Shown piece after piece: positions 21,915 through 32,501 of a stretch of DNA of 64,000 nt; the first letter of the stretch is position 1, and each line of letters begins with the position of its first letter. The stretch is from Colocasia esculenta (lineage: Eukaryota > Streptophyta > Magnoliopsida > Alismatales > Araceae). The translations under genes and the position numbers were made by a program. A model generated the notes under the pieces. That model was not told where the DNA came from, did not search any database, and saw only the letters and a program-made list of their open reading frames with translations. Where the stretch lies: NCBI GenBank assembly GCA_014218235.1, contig CM024766.1, positions 53,925,545-53,989,544 on the forward strand, read 5' to 3'.

Positions 21915-23412
21915 TGTAAGGAATCGATCAGAGCACAGCGGAAACGCGATTCCCTCAGGTAGATATCGTTGCCGGCGGTCGGAATCGAACAAAAACGGAG
22001 AACCTGCGCGTAGGAAGATCCGATCTTTACCTTTGCGGGGTTGCGAAACTCCCGAATCCGGGGAGGAGGTAGCGCTGGAGGCGCTGGTGCTTCAAGCCGT
22101 TAAGGTGTCCGGCCTCTAGACGTATCCACGCGAGCTCCGGACGCAGACGGGATCTCCTCGGTCTCCACGCATCTCCCGGATCTCAGCTCCACCATGTGCC
22201 AGGAGAGAGAAGAGGTGGAGGCGCCCTAGGAGAGAGAGGAGGAGGCGGCCAGGGAGAGAGCCTGTAGCTTGGGGCAGGGTTAACTCTCCACGTATATTTA
22301 TAGACACTGCAGTTTTTCACAAAAACCCAGTTATTGTCTATAACGACCATCCTGCCCAGTCTGCTCGGAACTCTATTGCGTGTGACCCTCTAGGCCTAAG
22401 TGCTAGTCCAGTTTTCAGCCCATTAAGCCCAATAACTCTTTATTGACTTACTGTAATTAATTAATATCTCATATTAATTAATTACACAATCAATTATCGT
22501 CTCACGATAATTGACCGGGCTTCCAATCAAGTTGGGTGCCAAGCAACACCACTTGATCCTGGAAAGCATTGGGGTTCAGCAACCTAATCAAGGAACCTTT
22601 TTCTGTCATCAGTTACCACGTGACTATAATCCTTCGCTCGTACAATGCTCCCGAGCGCACTTAGGGTATGGTCAACTGTCAAACCCTAATGTGTGTACTC
22701 ACTTGGTTTAGATGCCGCATAACAATATCAGAAAACTCCTTTTTCTGATAAGTAGTCTTGCCCTGGACAGGGACTATCAGGCATCTTTCCCTAGAGCATT
22801 CACTCTCTTATTACCAAGAGCGAGCGATCCCATGTTGACCACACAATCACCTTCGAAGGTATTCTGCTAGATCCGAACACTTAACTGATTAAGACCTCTT
22901 GGCTAGAGATCTATAAGTCAAGGTCAAAATCTAGAAGTCCACCAACAAGGTGTCCTTGGTGTCTCAGGTCTAAGGACCAATCACGCCACTGTGACAATGA
23001 ATCTAGCTGGTTGATAGTTAGGTAACATTACCATCCAGCGATTCATAACGGATCAGTTCAGTGAACTCATTCTCCAATGAGCACCTACAGATTCACCTTA
23101 GTGTCTCCACACAAGTGACTATGAGACCAGTCACCCTCATCATATGAGCAGGTGCAACCTGTACTAGTCTAACTGGATATTCGATGTCCTTCTCGAATAT
23201 CCTCCGACTAGGAACAATTAAGAATATGCGTTTAAAGGACATTAATCTCATTGTTATGATCTCATCATAATTAGTATCCATTGCGCATATTCATGGACTT
23301 CATAATGAAACGATAAACGAATTACACATAATGAATATAAAAGCCTTATTATTATTATTAAAGAACAAGATTGTACAAGTTATGATTGGCTTGAGGACAC
23401 CCATAACTAACA
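21915..23412 (-). mobile_element. Solo LTR of a non-Sirevirus copia element
   Basis: In minus sense it starts TGTTAGTTATGGGTGTCC (23412) and ends ATTCCTTACA (21915). No primer site or polypurine tract borders it, and the flanks are TTACT and CTACT, one mismatch from a 5-bp target duplication. This fits a solo LTR left by LTR-LTR recombination. A related fragment in the other orientation is at 30255-30659. Family name not recognised. Confidence 0.75.
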
Positions 23413-23699
23413 CTACTTGGACCAGAGATATGACTCCTAGTTGGTCCATGCTTCCAAGGGTGCCAGCAGCAGGTCCAAGAGATGTGTTCATGTATCATAG
23501 ACCTGCATACAATAAATGTATGTTTGACAAGAGGAGTCTTCTATCAAATAGCTCATACCTCTTTTGTCTTTTGTCCATGTTTCTTGCTGACAACCTGTTG
23601 TAAGAGCTTTTTTATCTGTTAGAGACATAATAAGATAAAAATTGGAAAGTCATTTGAAATTTCATAGCCCGTCAAGACAGTCAATTCAAACTGAGAATA

Positions 23700-24160
23700 T
23701 GACCAATCGGTATGAACATAACTTAAGTGTTCACCAATCGATGTGAAATAACATTTACAACACCAATTGATAGGATTTATGAACTAATCGATAAAATATG
23801 AACCAATCGATAAGATATGGCTTAACTAGTCACCAATCAGTATAAAACTCAACAGCAATCAATAGAAACTTGTTCTCCAATCGATACGAACTTGGTCATC
23901 AATCAATAGAGATTGAACAACAATCGATATGGAACTTAGTCATCAATCAATAGAGATATTAAACATCAATCGATAGAAGCTTTTAAAGATAATCGATATG
24001 ATAAGTATAATTGATATGATGAAAGACAATTAATATGCGATAAAGACAATCGATATGGACATACTTAGCAATCGTTAGACTTGAAACAGTAATCGATATG
24101 TTTATTATAACAGTAATCGATAAGCTATTATATCAGTAATCCATATGAACTTGAGTGTAT
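23700..24160 (-). promoter_or_regulatory. SV4 U3 array of AATCGATATG-type repeats
   Basis: About 20 copies of AATCGATA followed by variable bases, with many decayed forms (AATCAATA, AATTGATA) that look like loss of the CG dinucleotide. It is the same type as the SV2 array. Confidence 0.65.
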
Positions 24161-24306
24161 TTCTTTTTATAGAGATAGCAATTAATTTATTTTTTAGATA
24201 TAAATAATTAAAAAATATTATTAAATATAATTTTTAATCTCTATGATATTTATGAGTTTTTGTTATCACCAAAATATAGAGATAAAAATATATGAGTGGT
24301 TCAACA

Positions 24307-25842
24307 AAGAGCACTCGAGCACCCTCTATCCTCTTCACCCTTGTTCTGGCCGATTCTTTGATTTGAGTGTTAGAGGGTTCTCCCCCAATATCACTCCCAA
24401 CAAGGTGCCACTTGACTGTTCTCATTGGAGGTAGATGTGAGTGGCATCCCTCACAACAACAAATTCAAGAGTCTGCGGTGATTAGATGATGGGAGTTTGT
24501 TGACTGCTTTTTGAGCTCTACACCATCCATTTTATGTACTATAAATATCAATGATTCTACTGTCAAAATATATAACAGTTTATGCATACTTGGTTAATTT
24601 ATAAAAAGAATTAATGACGGATTTTAATTTGATATCAAATTTATATGATTTAGAGTTTGTTTCACCACATTTCTGGTGACATTAGAACATAGCATAGTCG
24701 TGTTTGGACCTACATGGAATGTGAGAGACCTGGGTTCATTTATTATTTCCAAAAATATTAGGCAAACAATATTTAATAGGTCAGAAGTATTCGTAAAAGC
24801 TTTGGGATGCATCTCAGAAACAACTTGGGCCGCTTTTCAAAGCTGGAACCTCCAGAGTCCAGACATGTTTCCGTACAGACCTTCCTGTTGGGCTGTACGT
24901 GGGCCGTTAAGTTGGGCAGGACCACAACTGGGCTCGAGAGGGTGATCAGAGTACAACAGATCGCCCGACGCACCTTGGTACTTGTTTGGATCCACTACTG
25001 TGCTCAGTAGGTATGTTTACGCGCTGCGCCACGTGGGGTGCCGCTAACGCTTTTCTTAAATTTAATACCATATTCACGTTAAGTTATACTTGAAGAATCA
25101 TGCTTACATAGTTTAACTATTTAACAATATACATAATATTTATGTTTTCAATTATTATATTAACAAGTAAATTGTACGGACACATTCCTCAGATAAAACT
25201 GAAGAGGATAGTTTCTTTTCACCTGCTGCACCACATTCCTTAAAACTTGTATATAGCTGAACAGGTATCGTAACCCCCCCGACCAACACATTACCATGGC
25301 CCGCTTTCTGAAAACATCGTTGAATGACATTGTAATAATCCCCTCTTTTTAAGCAATTTGGCTGGCATTATATAAATATATACATATGGCTTAATCAATT
25401 AAATTGGTTTTCAGAGGGTAGTTAAGTTTGCATGGGTGTTCTTCGGTATTAATAATGATCGTGCTTAGGTCATGAATACTGGACTACTAAGAAGGTTCAA
25501 GGAGCTGTCGATTTTAAATTATTTATCGTAAAAATATTCTTATAATAAAACTGATGCAAAACTACTCAAATTTATAACAAAAAGGGGGTGTAGATTACAT
25601 TGCTGCCGGTAAAGCAGGCGATGTCGAATTAGGAAAGCTGCAGCATGAGTGAATGCTACTGTCTCATCGCGGGAAGAACGAGAAACCCCACCAAAAGAAC
25701 CTACTTCTCTCCGCGCCTGTTGCTCGTGGCCAGTGAGCAGAAGAATCTAAATTATGTATCTCCCCCTCCCCGTGGCACCCCTTTGCCATCGATCCAAGCT
25801 ATGAAAAGGAAACAAACCTCCATTTTTTTTTTATTTTTTTCT
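24307..25842. other. Unassigned, probably host DNA
   Basis: No gene, LTR terminus or array recognised. 24.66-25.03 kb is locally GC-richer with short open stretches on both strands, but none has convincing coding character. Confidence 0.4.
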
Positions 25843-25925
25843 GGTTCGTAGCCCAATGGCATTTGCCACTGGGAAAAAGCCCAGCGCCCCCCCCCCCCCG
25901 GGTTCGATCCCGGGTGGGAGCGCCC
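25843..25925 (+). mobile_element. tRNA-like SINE head (candidate)
   Basis: An A-box-like TAGCCCAATGG at about 25850 and a perfect B box GGTTCGATCCC at about 25901 stand in tRNA order. The T-arm can pair (CCCGG on both sides of the loop), but the 5' hairpin is not a normal D arm. A C14 run separates the halves. This fits a tRNA-derived SINE or a decayed tRNA gene. No clear 3' tail or target duplication seen. Confidence 0.4.
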
Positions 25926-26372
25926 CACCCCACCCCCAATGTCCATACTCTTGATGTTAATCTCATCTATGCTGAGACAGCGTCTCATCCATCCGCACCT
26001 CTGTTGCCGGTTTCATTACGAACCTTGTCGGCATAAATCTCACCTTGCTCTTGGTGCAATGAGAAATGGAAATCGGAGAAACCCACAGACGAACAGGATA
26101 AGGCTAGATGCAACGAGTAATCAAGATTGGTGACACCTCAATCTACACCACAATTGTCATAAGAACATCCGAATCTTACCTCACAATTGCCTTACTAGCA
26201 CGTTAGATCTCAAGTCTGATAAGGTATATGTACAAGTCGTGGAATCCATATGCACAGTTCAGTTGCGGGGAGGGAGACAAGTACAAAAAGAGAAGGAAAA
26301 AAAAGGGAACTTGGGCCGTCAACATACAAAAGGTAGGTAGGAGAAAGGCAGAAAGAACAAAGAAGGGGGTGA
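25926..26372. other. Unassigned; would include the 3' flank of the 82-residue gene
   Basis: Nothing recognised beyond the adjoining candidate gene. No poly(A) signal was obvious. Confidence 0.35.
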
Positions 26373-26621
26373 TCAAGCAGGGAAGAAGCCTTCCATGGCG
26401 GCCAGCCCAAGGGGACTCCGGGGTTCCAGGGCCCCCTTCAGCCCCAGCCCCACCACCACCGCCATCTCCACCTCCTCCTTAGAGGCGCCGTCGGCCTTCC
26501 CCTTCTTGCTCAGGGAGGCGAAATATGAGGAGAGTGCGCAGTTGAGGTCCTCCGCCTCCCCCTTGTGCCACCTCTTCATCCTCTCGTACTCCTCCGCCAC
26601 CAGCAGCGCTATCTCCGCCAT
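26373..26621 (-). CDS. Small host protein candidate, 82 residues, unknown function
   Basis: The frame from ATG 26621 to TGA 26373 is short but stands out. It is GC-rich within an AT-rich area and has a strong TATA box about 115 bp upstream. The protein has a helical acidic N-terminus (MAEIALLVAEEYERMKRW), a middle with Ser/Lys (SKKGKADGASKEE), and ends LAAMEGFFPA. No signal peptide or membrane span. I do not recognise a named family, and the opposite strand also has an open frame of 88 codons, so GC content alone could produce both. The minus frame is favoured by the promoter and by sensible amino-acid use. Confidence 0.5.
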   Translation of the reverse strand: MAEIALLVAEEYERMKRWHKGEAEDLNCALSSYFASLSKKGKADGASKEEVEMAVVVGLGLKGALEPRSPLGLAAMEGFFPA

Positions 26622-26732
26622 CTCCGCCGCCTTCCCTTCACTCGGATCGCCTCCTCTCTAGGAAGTTCCCCTTCGCAAACAATCCGGAAAAGACTCCATC
26701 TTTGAAGACGATCCAGAGTCCCAATGGAGGGG

Positions 26733-26750
26733 TTATATATAGATATATAA
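26733..26750 (-). promoter_or_regulatory. TATA box for the 82-residue gene
   Basis: The minus strand reads TTATATATCTATATATAA, nearly palindromic, 112-129 bp upstream of the ATG. Confidence 0.5.
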
Positions 26751-27574
26751 CCATACACACACCACTGGGGGGTGAGGCCGGGGGTTGGGCATGGATAAGG
26801 CCAACTGAGAGATGATGCGAAAGGTACTTGGAGAGGGGGAATTTATTAAAATAATTTAAAAATAATAAATATTAAATAAAAATCATATTAAAAAAATTGT
26901 AAAATTAATTATAAAAAATATAAAGACAGTTTTGTGACCGACATAAGTGACAAAACACATACGGGTAAGATAAATTAGTTTGTCTAGGATACATACACTA
27001 AGTCCTCATATGACTATGTTTTAAGTAAATTAATATCTATATTGATGTTAATATTGACAACATCGATAATAATATTGGTGTTATTAATATTGATATTATG
27101 GTAAGTCGATGTTACATATCAAACTGATTTTGTGATTAATTTTGTAAATATTTTTAAAAAGTAATTATTTTATTTAATATTTTATTATTATTTTAATAAA
27201 TTTTGGGTTGCAGAGGAAAAGTCGTCCCCGGTGGGTTTTGAAATTGGAATCTGATGTGGGCAAGGTAGGAATGACGCCTTTTGAATAGGGGAGGAGGAGG
27301 TGGGTGGAGAGTTTACCGTGTGCCGGACTGCCGGGAGTATTTGCTTTGGTCACTCACGGGTGACAGCACCAGGAACCGGCCGTGGTTTCCGGCGGCTTAT
27401 ATTTAAGAAACAAAAAAGTTACTTATATCGTGGTCTGATGTAATCATTTTTTTTTAAGAATATTTTTTTCTGGTTAGAGAAACGTGGTGCGCCGCACAAG
27501 GACCTGCTGGTTTAGAATCCGGTTGGCCGTGCAGTCGGCTCTCTCATGTCTTTTTTTTTCCTTTTTTTTTTAAT
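26751..27574. other. AT-rich intergenic DNA
   Basis: No gene or repeat terminus recognised. It contains short runs such as ATATTGATGTTAATATTGAC and poly-T tracts. Confidence 0.4.
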
Positions 27575-28318
27575 CTTTCACCACGTCTTATATATTTAAG
27601 AGATTTAAATAATATCTAATGAGATAAAATTTTAAATATAAATTAATTAAGAGATGATATAAACTATGATAATTTTAGTTTAATTTTGTAAATTAATTTT
27701 TATCTAATAAAAATTACCTAAAAATTATTAAATCGATTTAATCTCAATATCTATACATCAATAATTTCTGATATTTATATTTTTAAAATCAGTATATGAT
27801 AGTTATGATGACTTATATTTGACTTTGTTTTAAAATTAAATAACGACCTATCGAGATACACACAATCAAAGTCGTGTCGAAATCAAAGTTGGTTATACCG
27901 TCGCATATCATGGCGGTATGGCCGATCCATGTCTCCACGTACCATGGCGATATGACCGATCTGTACCGTGCCACGGTTGGTTCTTTTTTTATATATAATT
28001 TTTCCCCACATCCGACACATTTAAGGGATCTAATCGATGTCTAATTGAGATAAAATTTTAAACATAAACTAATTAAGAAATGATACAAATTATGATAATT
28101 TTAGTTTGATTTTTTAATTAATTTTTTATCAAATAAAATTATCACAAAAATTATTAGGTCGACTTAATCTCAATATTTATACATTAATAATTTCTAATAT
28201 TTATATTTTTAGAATCAATATATATTTTTAATAATTATAATGATTTCAGATTTAATTTTATTTTTAAAATCAGTTGTCGTCCTATAGAGGTGTGCACAAT
28301 TAAAATTGTGTCTGAATA
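27575..28318. repeat. Two diverged direct copies of a ~310-bp AT-rich unit
   Basis: Copy 1 (about 27575-27890) and copy 2 (about 28005-28318) share GATAAAATTTTAAA, GATAATTTTAGTTT, TTAATCTCAATAT and ATAATTTCT in the same order. The spacer contains CG-rich words on ATCATGGCGGTATGGCCGAT. Offset about 430 bp. Source unknown. Confidence 0.7.
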
Positions 28319-28973
28319 ATGATTTATATATTTTTTAACCTCCTTATGTGATATTCTTATATTTTACTCATTTTCTTTTAAATTTTGTTTATTTTAAATA
28401 TGAATCAATTCACAAAATAAAAAAAAAATCAAACTAACCCATTTTTCCACCGTATCTTAGCGGTACGGTACACTACGATATCGTACCGTGTTATAGAGAA
28501 TGCAGCACGATCGATCCGCACGATACGATGAACCATAATTTAAATACATATTTTTTATTTTTTATTGGAGGTCTAAGTATATATCACATTACTTCCATAT
28601 AAACAAATAGTCAGATTGCATAAACGAGCTATCGGATACCATTTGCATCTTAAATTAAAACCGATTTTTATATTTTGATATTAACCATGTAACTGTAGGA
28701 TGATAAGAACATTAATAAAACTTGGCATTTATTATTAAAATATTCAAAGAACCAATATTGGTGCGGCAATGACGACTAATTGATATATCCTGAATGTTAT
28801 AAATTTTCGTAATGACATTTAGATTAATTTCTATGCAATATTTAAATTACAAAAGAAGGCCCCATCTCCGAAGTTCTAAGATGTAGCCAAGATGAATCAT
28901 GTTGGCGATTTGCTTATATCCAGAAAGAATAGTTTAACGGGTTCACCAGATCTCCAACTACTTCGGTAATAAA
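28319..28973. other. Unassigned intergenic DNA
   Basis: No gene recognised. It contains a palindrome-rich patch near 28450-28530 (CGGTACGGTAC, CGATATCG, CGATCGATC). The Tat LTR may begin somewhere near its right end. Confidence 0.35.
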
Positions 28974-29640
28974 TGAGGACTATTTAGTATATGAGGTGGT
29001 GATTTCTAACTCATGAAGCCCATAGACCCAATATGGGTCGCCTTTCATTCACCTATTCGCCTTCCGTGTGTCCCCGGGCACTTCGAAGGCCTCTGAACAC
29101 ATGTCTAATCGAGCATATGAGTACGACTCTTGCCAATTGTCATCGAGTCTCTGAGTCCCTCTTACCGAGCACCCGCCGAGCAACTCCGCGGGAACTGTAA
29201 CCGCCCTCATTATGCCAATCTTCGCGCCCACTCGAAGACACGTAACTCCTCATAAAGGAAACGTAGTGGAGTTGCTTCTCAAGATCTAGGTGATTTCCAC
29301 GCCACGATCTCCTTAATATCTCTCCATTAGGACCTTAACACAACCTTGAATGGATCGTTACGGCCTATTGGCGTATGACCTGCCCAGGCATTGGCTATAT
29401 ATTTTAAAGGGACCTAACCACCGATGTCAAGGTATACAAGCTCTTCTGCTCTCAACCCCCTAACAGGCTTTCAATCAAGCTTTGTACTGACTTAAGTATT
29501 GAGAGAGTTCTCCCCCAATTCTCTATGGGGGCCCTTGACATTTTCTCTGTTCTTGCAGGTCCTACATGTCCATCGACTAAGTTCCCCTTCTCTCAAGGTG
29601 TAGACAGAAGGAGTGGGTTTCAACCACTTTCTGATTGCTA
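28974..29640 (+). repeat. Tat-like gypsy LTR (left edge unresolved)
   Basis: Contains a TATA-type GGCTATATATTTTAAAG at 29390-29406, and downstream an ACTGACTTAAG and TGCAGGTCC arrangement like the U5 of Tat-lineage LTRs. It ends at about TTGCTACA (29640), ten bases before the primer site. The left boundary is a guess. Confidence 0.6.
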
Positions 29641-29649
29641 CACTCTTTT

Positions 29650-29665
29650 TGGCGCCATCTCTGGG
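29650..29665 (+). other. Tat primer binding site
   Basis: TGGCGCCATCTCTGGG, the TGGCGCC-type primer site typical of Tat/Athila gypsy elements, unlike the tRNA-Met sites elsewhere in the window. Confidence 0.8.
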
Positions 29666-29672
29666 AACGACG

Positions 29673-30254
29673 ATGGCTATAGCTCATGGATGCAGATCGT
29701 ATAGGAATGTTGGCAGCTGCCGCACCTACACTCAGCGTACCCAGGGGGAGTCACTCAACCAGAATCCCCTGGATAACATGACCACTGTCAGTTTAGCCAC
29801 CGTCTAGGAGGTGGCGGAGATCCAAGGGCAACTCGAGGCCCTCATAGAGTTGTGCCAAGGGTTGAAGACCCAATAGGCACAACTAACCCACCAGGAGCTC
29901 AAGCAATAGGTTGAATCCGTTCAGCGCTTAGTTGCTTCTCCCCTGCAGTCAAGGTGAAATGATTTCCGTGGCTCACAGCAAGCGAGATCTATTGACTCCA
30001 ATTCGAAATTGGCGTGACGGATCCACCAAGTTGGAGACCTGGAGTAGCGCCTGGAAGATCGGGTGCGCCAAATGGACGACCTGGTCAGGAGTGCTAGGGG
30101 TATAGGGAATGGTCGACAATGATCTTGGCTTTCATTCCCCTTCTCCCCCAAGGTCTTGGAGGTATCTGTTCCTCCCAAAATGTCGTTGCCATCCAACACT
30201 CCTTATGATGGAACGACAGACCTCGTAGACCATCTACATAGCTTAGAGTCGCAT
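29673..30254 (+). pseudogene. gag: Tat-like gag fragment
   Basis: Frame from ATG 29673 (MAIAHGCRSYR). After several stops the translation recovers family-like sequence near 30140-30254: PPKMSLPSNTPYDGTTDLVD then HLHSLESH, the start of the Tat gag domain. At least three stops are TAG in places where CAG (Gln) fits, for example near 29804, 29873 and 29908. The right end is cut by a copia LTR fragment at 30255. Non-functional. Confidence 0.75.
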
Positions 30255-30659
30255 TGTTAGTTATTAGTGTCCTACAAGCCAACTCATATCAATAATGACA
30301 CTTGTAATCTTATACTAATCTCTTTTGATAATAATAATAATGACATTTTCTCACTTTATATTACATGCACATGATAATGTTTATATATTGTGATGTCCAT
30401 GGGTCTGTGCAATGAGGATAATGATCATGATGTAATCATGATAATATGAAATATCCTCTTTAAACAAAGATCCTAAAAATTCTTGGCCATAGGTTACTCC
30501 AGAAGGACATCAAGATAACCGGACAGACCAGTGTGTCGTATACCTATCCATATGATGGAGGTATCTAGTCTCATAACTACTGGTGTGGAGACACTAGGGA
30601 TATGATGTAGGTGCTCATTGGAGAATGAGTTCACAGAATCATCATCTCTCGAAATGTTT
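30255..30659 (+). repeat. Copia LTR fragment related to the 21.9-23.4 kb solo LTR
   Basis: Starts TGTTAGTTATTAGTGTCC and shares, in inverted orientation, CTCATTGGAGAATGAGTTC and the GTGGAGACACTA region with the solo LTR. Truncated at 30660 by the next element. Confidence 0.75.
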
Positions 30660-32250
30660 TGTCACATCCCAGTGAAATAATCTCATCGGGAGTGAGCATT
30701 ACTAATAATATTTAGTCTTGTATTGGCAGCAGAAGAAAAGGCACAAAGATTTTCTATTAGAATCAGTTGAACGTCCTACACTTAATATTTTAAATAGACA
30801 AAAGAAAAACCAAATAAAGTCTTTGTGGTACCAACTCAGCTTGTTACATCCCAACAAAATATACTTTTATTGAATCGTGATAAAAAATGGGGGCGAGGGG
30901 TGCTTGACTAACAGTAAATAGCTTGACAATCAAAGTGGCAGTTGAAGCTATATGAGGAGTCATCCGAAGTTGTATGAGGAGTCAGCCGAAGTTGCATGAG
31001 GAATCAGTTGAAGCTGAAGCTTCGTCAAATAAGCTAGCCAGTCAAAGTGGAGCTTAGACTAGGCTTGCCAGTCGATGTGAACTTCAGATTGTAGAAGAAA
31101 ATAGTCAGTCAAAGTGGGGCTTTGACTGATAAGCTTGCCAGTTGAAGTGGAGCTTCGATTAGTAGGCTTGCTAGTCGAAGTGAACTTCGAATTGCAGAAG
31201 AAAAACTAGTCAGTCGAAGTGGAGCTTCAACTGATAAGCTTGCCAGTTGAAGTGGGGCTTCAACTAGTAGGCTTTCCAATCGAAGTGGACTTCAGATTGT
31301 AGAATAAAAACTAGTCAGTCGAAGTGGAGCTTTGACTGATAAGCTTGCCAGTAGAAGTGGAGCTTTGACTAGTAGGCATGCCAGTCAAAGTGGACTTCGG
31401 ATTGCAGAAGAGAAACTAGTCAGTCGAAGTGGAGCTTCGACTAATAAGCTTTTTAGTCGAAGTGGAGCTTCAACTAGTAGGCTTGCTAGTCAAAGTGGAG
31501 CTTTGACTAGTAGGCATGCCAGTCAAAGTGAACTTTGGATTGTAGAAGAGAAATTAGTCAGTCGAAGTAGAGCTTACTAATAAGCTTGTCAGTCGAAGTG
31601 GAGCTTCGACTAATAGGCTTGTCAGTCGAAGTGGACTTCGGATTGCAGAAGAGAAACTAGTCAGTCGAAGTGGAGCTTCGACTAATAATGAAGGCTTTAC
31701 TAGTAATTAAGGGGTTTCCTTGGTTGCAAAGGTAACTTTCCTTATGGAAACAAAATTGGCAGTACTCGAAGTAAATAAAATAGTTAAGCCTTGATTATAT
31801 AAATATACATAACTAACTGCGGGTATGCTAATAAAACATCAGTCATCATATTGTAATGCCCAAGTATAAAACATAAGGTAATCTTGGTACTAATCTCTCA
31901 GCACACCCCTTGCGAGCTTGTTCTGTAATGCTTTGGCGCTATTTGAAGGGCTTGGGTTAAAAGTGGGGAGAAAAGGGGTTAAAGTTATCCCAGCAAAAAG
32001 GGAGTGGTAGCTTAATCTATGGCTACCCCTCCATACCCCGGGTTAGCACCATACCCCTCGGGTTAGCCTAACTGGATTCCCAAAGCCTGTTAGTGGCTAA
32101 CCCGCAAGCTACCCTTCCCTATCCCGCCCCATAACCCCTATCAAAGTGGGCATATTGACAAGAAAAGAAAAGACTAGTTATCAAGAAAATGACACTTTGT
32201 ATGAGGTGATAGTAACAATGACGTTAAAAAAATAGGTAACAGAGAGTACT
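30660..32250 (-). repeat. Gypsy-type LTR-like sequence with hairpin array
   Basis: Begins TGTCACATCCC at 30660, similar to the gypsy B terminus TGTCACGCCCC, and has ATACTTTTATT near 30860 where gypsy B has ATACTTTATT. A further LTR-like start, TGTAATGCCC, is at 31852. No internal region, primer site or coding sequence. It is best read as stacked LTR fragments in minus orientation. Confidence 0.4.
31020..31690. repeat. Array of short inverted repeats (GTCGAAG..CTTCGAC)
   Basis: About 18 units of roughly 30-36 bp: CAGTCGAAGTGGAGCTTCGA then CTAGTAGGCTTGC. GTCGAAG and CTTCGAC form a 7-bp stem around TGGAG. Every third or so unit is replaced by a variant with GGACTTCGGATTGCAGAAG. Many decayed units read TCAAAG or TTGAAG in place of TCGAAG. 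Confidence 0.9.
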
Positions 32251-32501
32251 TGTAACAACCTGGATTTTTAAATCTTAAATAAATATGAATAATAAAAATA
32301 ATAATAAATTTATGAATTGGTGTGATTAAAGGCACACCAAATGATGGAGCAATGGATAAAACAATCAATAATCATTATGGGCTAGTTAACAATCGATGTT
32401 CAAAGGAGCAATCGATGTTAGATAGTAATCGATGTTAGTTAACAATCGATGTTTAAGTAGTAATCGATGTTGGTCCGCAATCGATATTTAAGGATAATCG
32501 A
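32251..32501 (-). repeat. LTR-like start with AATCGATGTT array, left part
   Basis: Starts TGTAACAACCTGG at 32251. From about 32388 it contains six to seven AATCGATGTT units. Interrupted at 32501/32502 by gypsy B and resumes at 41853. Confidence 0.55.

Larger units (their letters stand above)
19943..24306 (-). mobile_element. SV4: Sirevirus, 5' end only, host of gypsy A
   Basis: Contains a gag fragment (19943-20875), a primer site and a 5' LTR (20940-24306) enlarged by a copia solo LTR. The remainder of gag and the 3' half lie left of the window, beyond gypsy A, SV2 and SV1. It is the outermost and presumably oldest shell of the nest. Its right end, TTCAACA at 24306, borders what looks like host DNA. 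Confidence 0.82.
20940..24306 (-). repeat. SV4 5' LTR, split by a solo LTR
   Basis: TGTTGGCCC at 20940 to TTCAACA at 24306, the same termini as SV2. It contains a G12 tract (20977-20988), a TATA box (minus CATAAAAGG, about 21816-21825) and a U3 array (23700-24160). Removing the 1.5-kb solo LTR leaves about 1.86 kb, close to the SV2 LTR length. Confidence 0.85.

Noticed and set aside
26395..26661. Plus-strand 88-codon frame opposite the small gene
   Set aside because: Ser/Pro/Ala low-complexity translation, no promoter on that side; the minus-strand frame fits better.
31020..31690. CRISPR-like look of regularly spaced repeats
   Set aside because: Units are degenerate, the spacers repeat too, there are no cas genes, and the context is a plant nuclear LTR.
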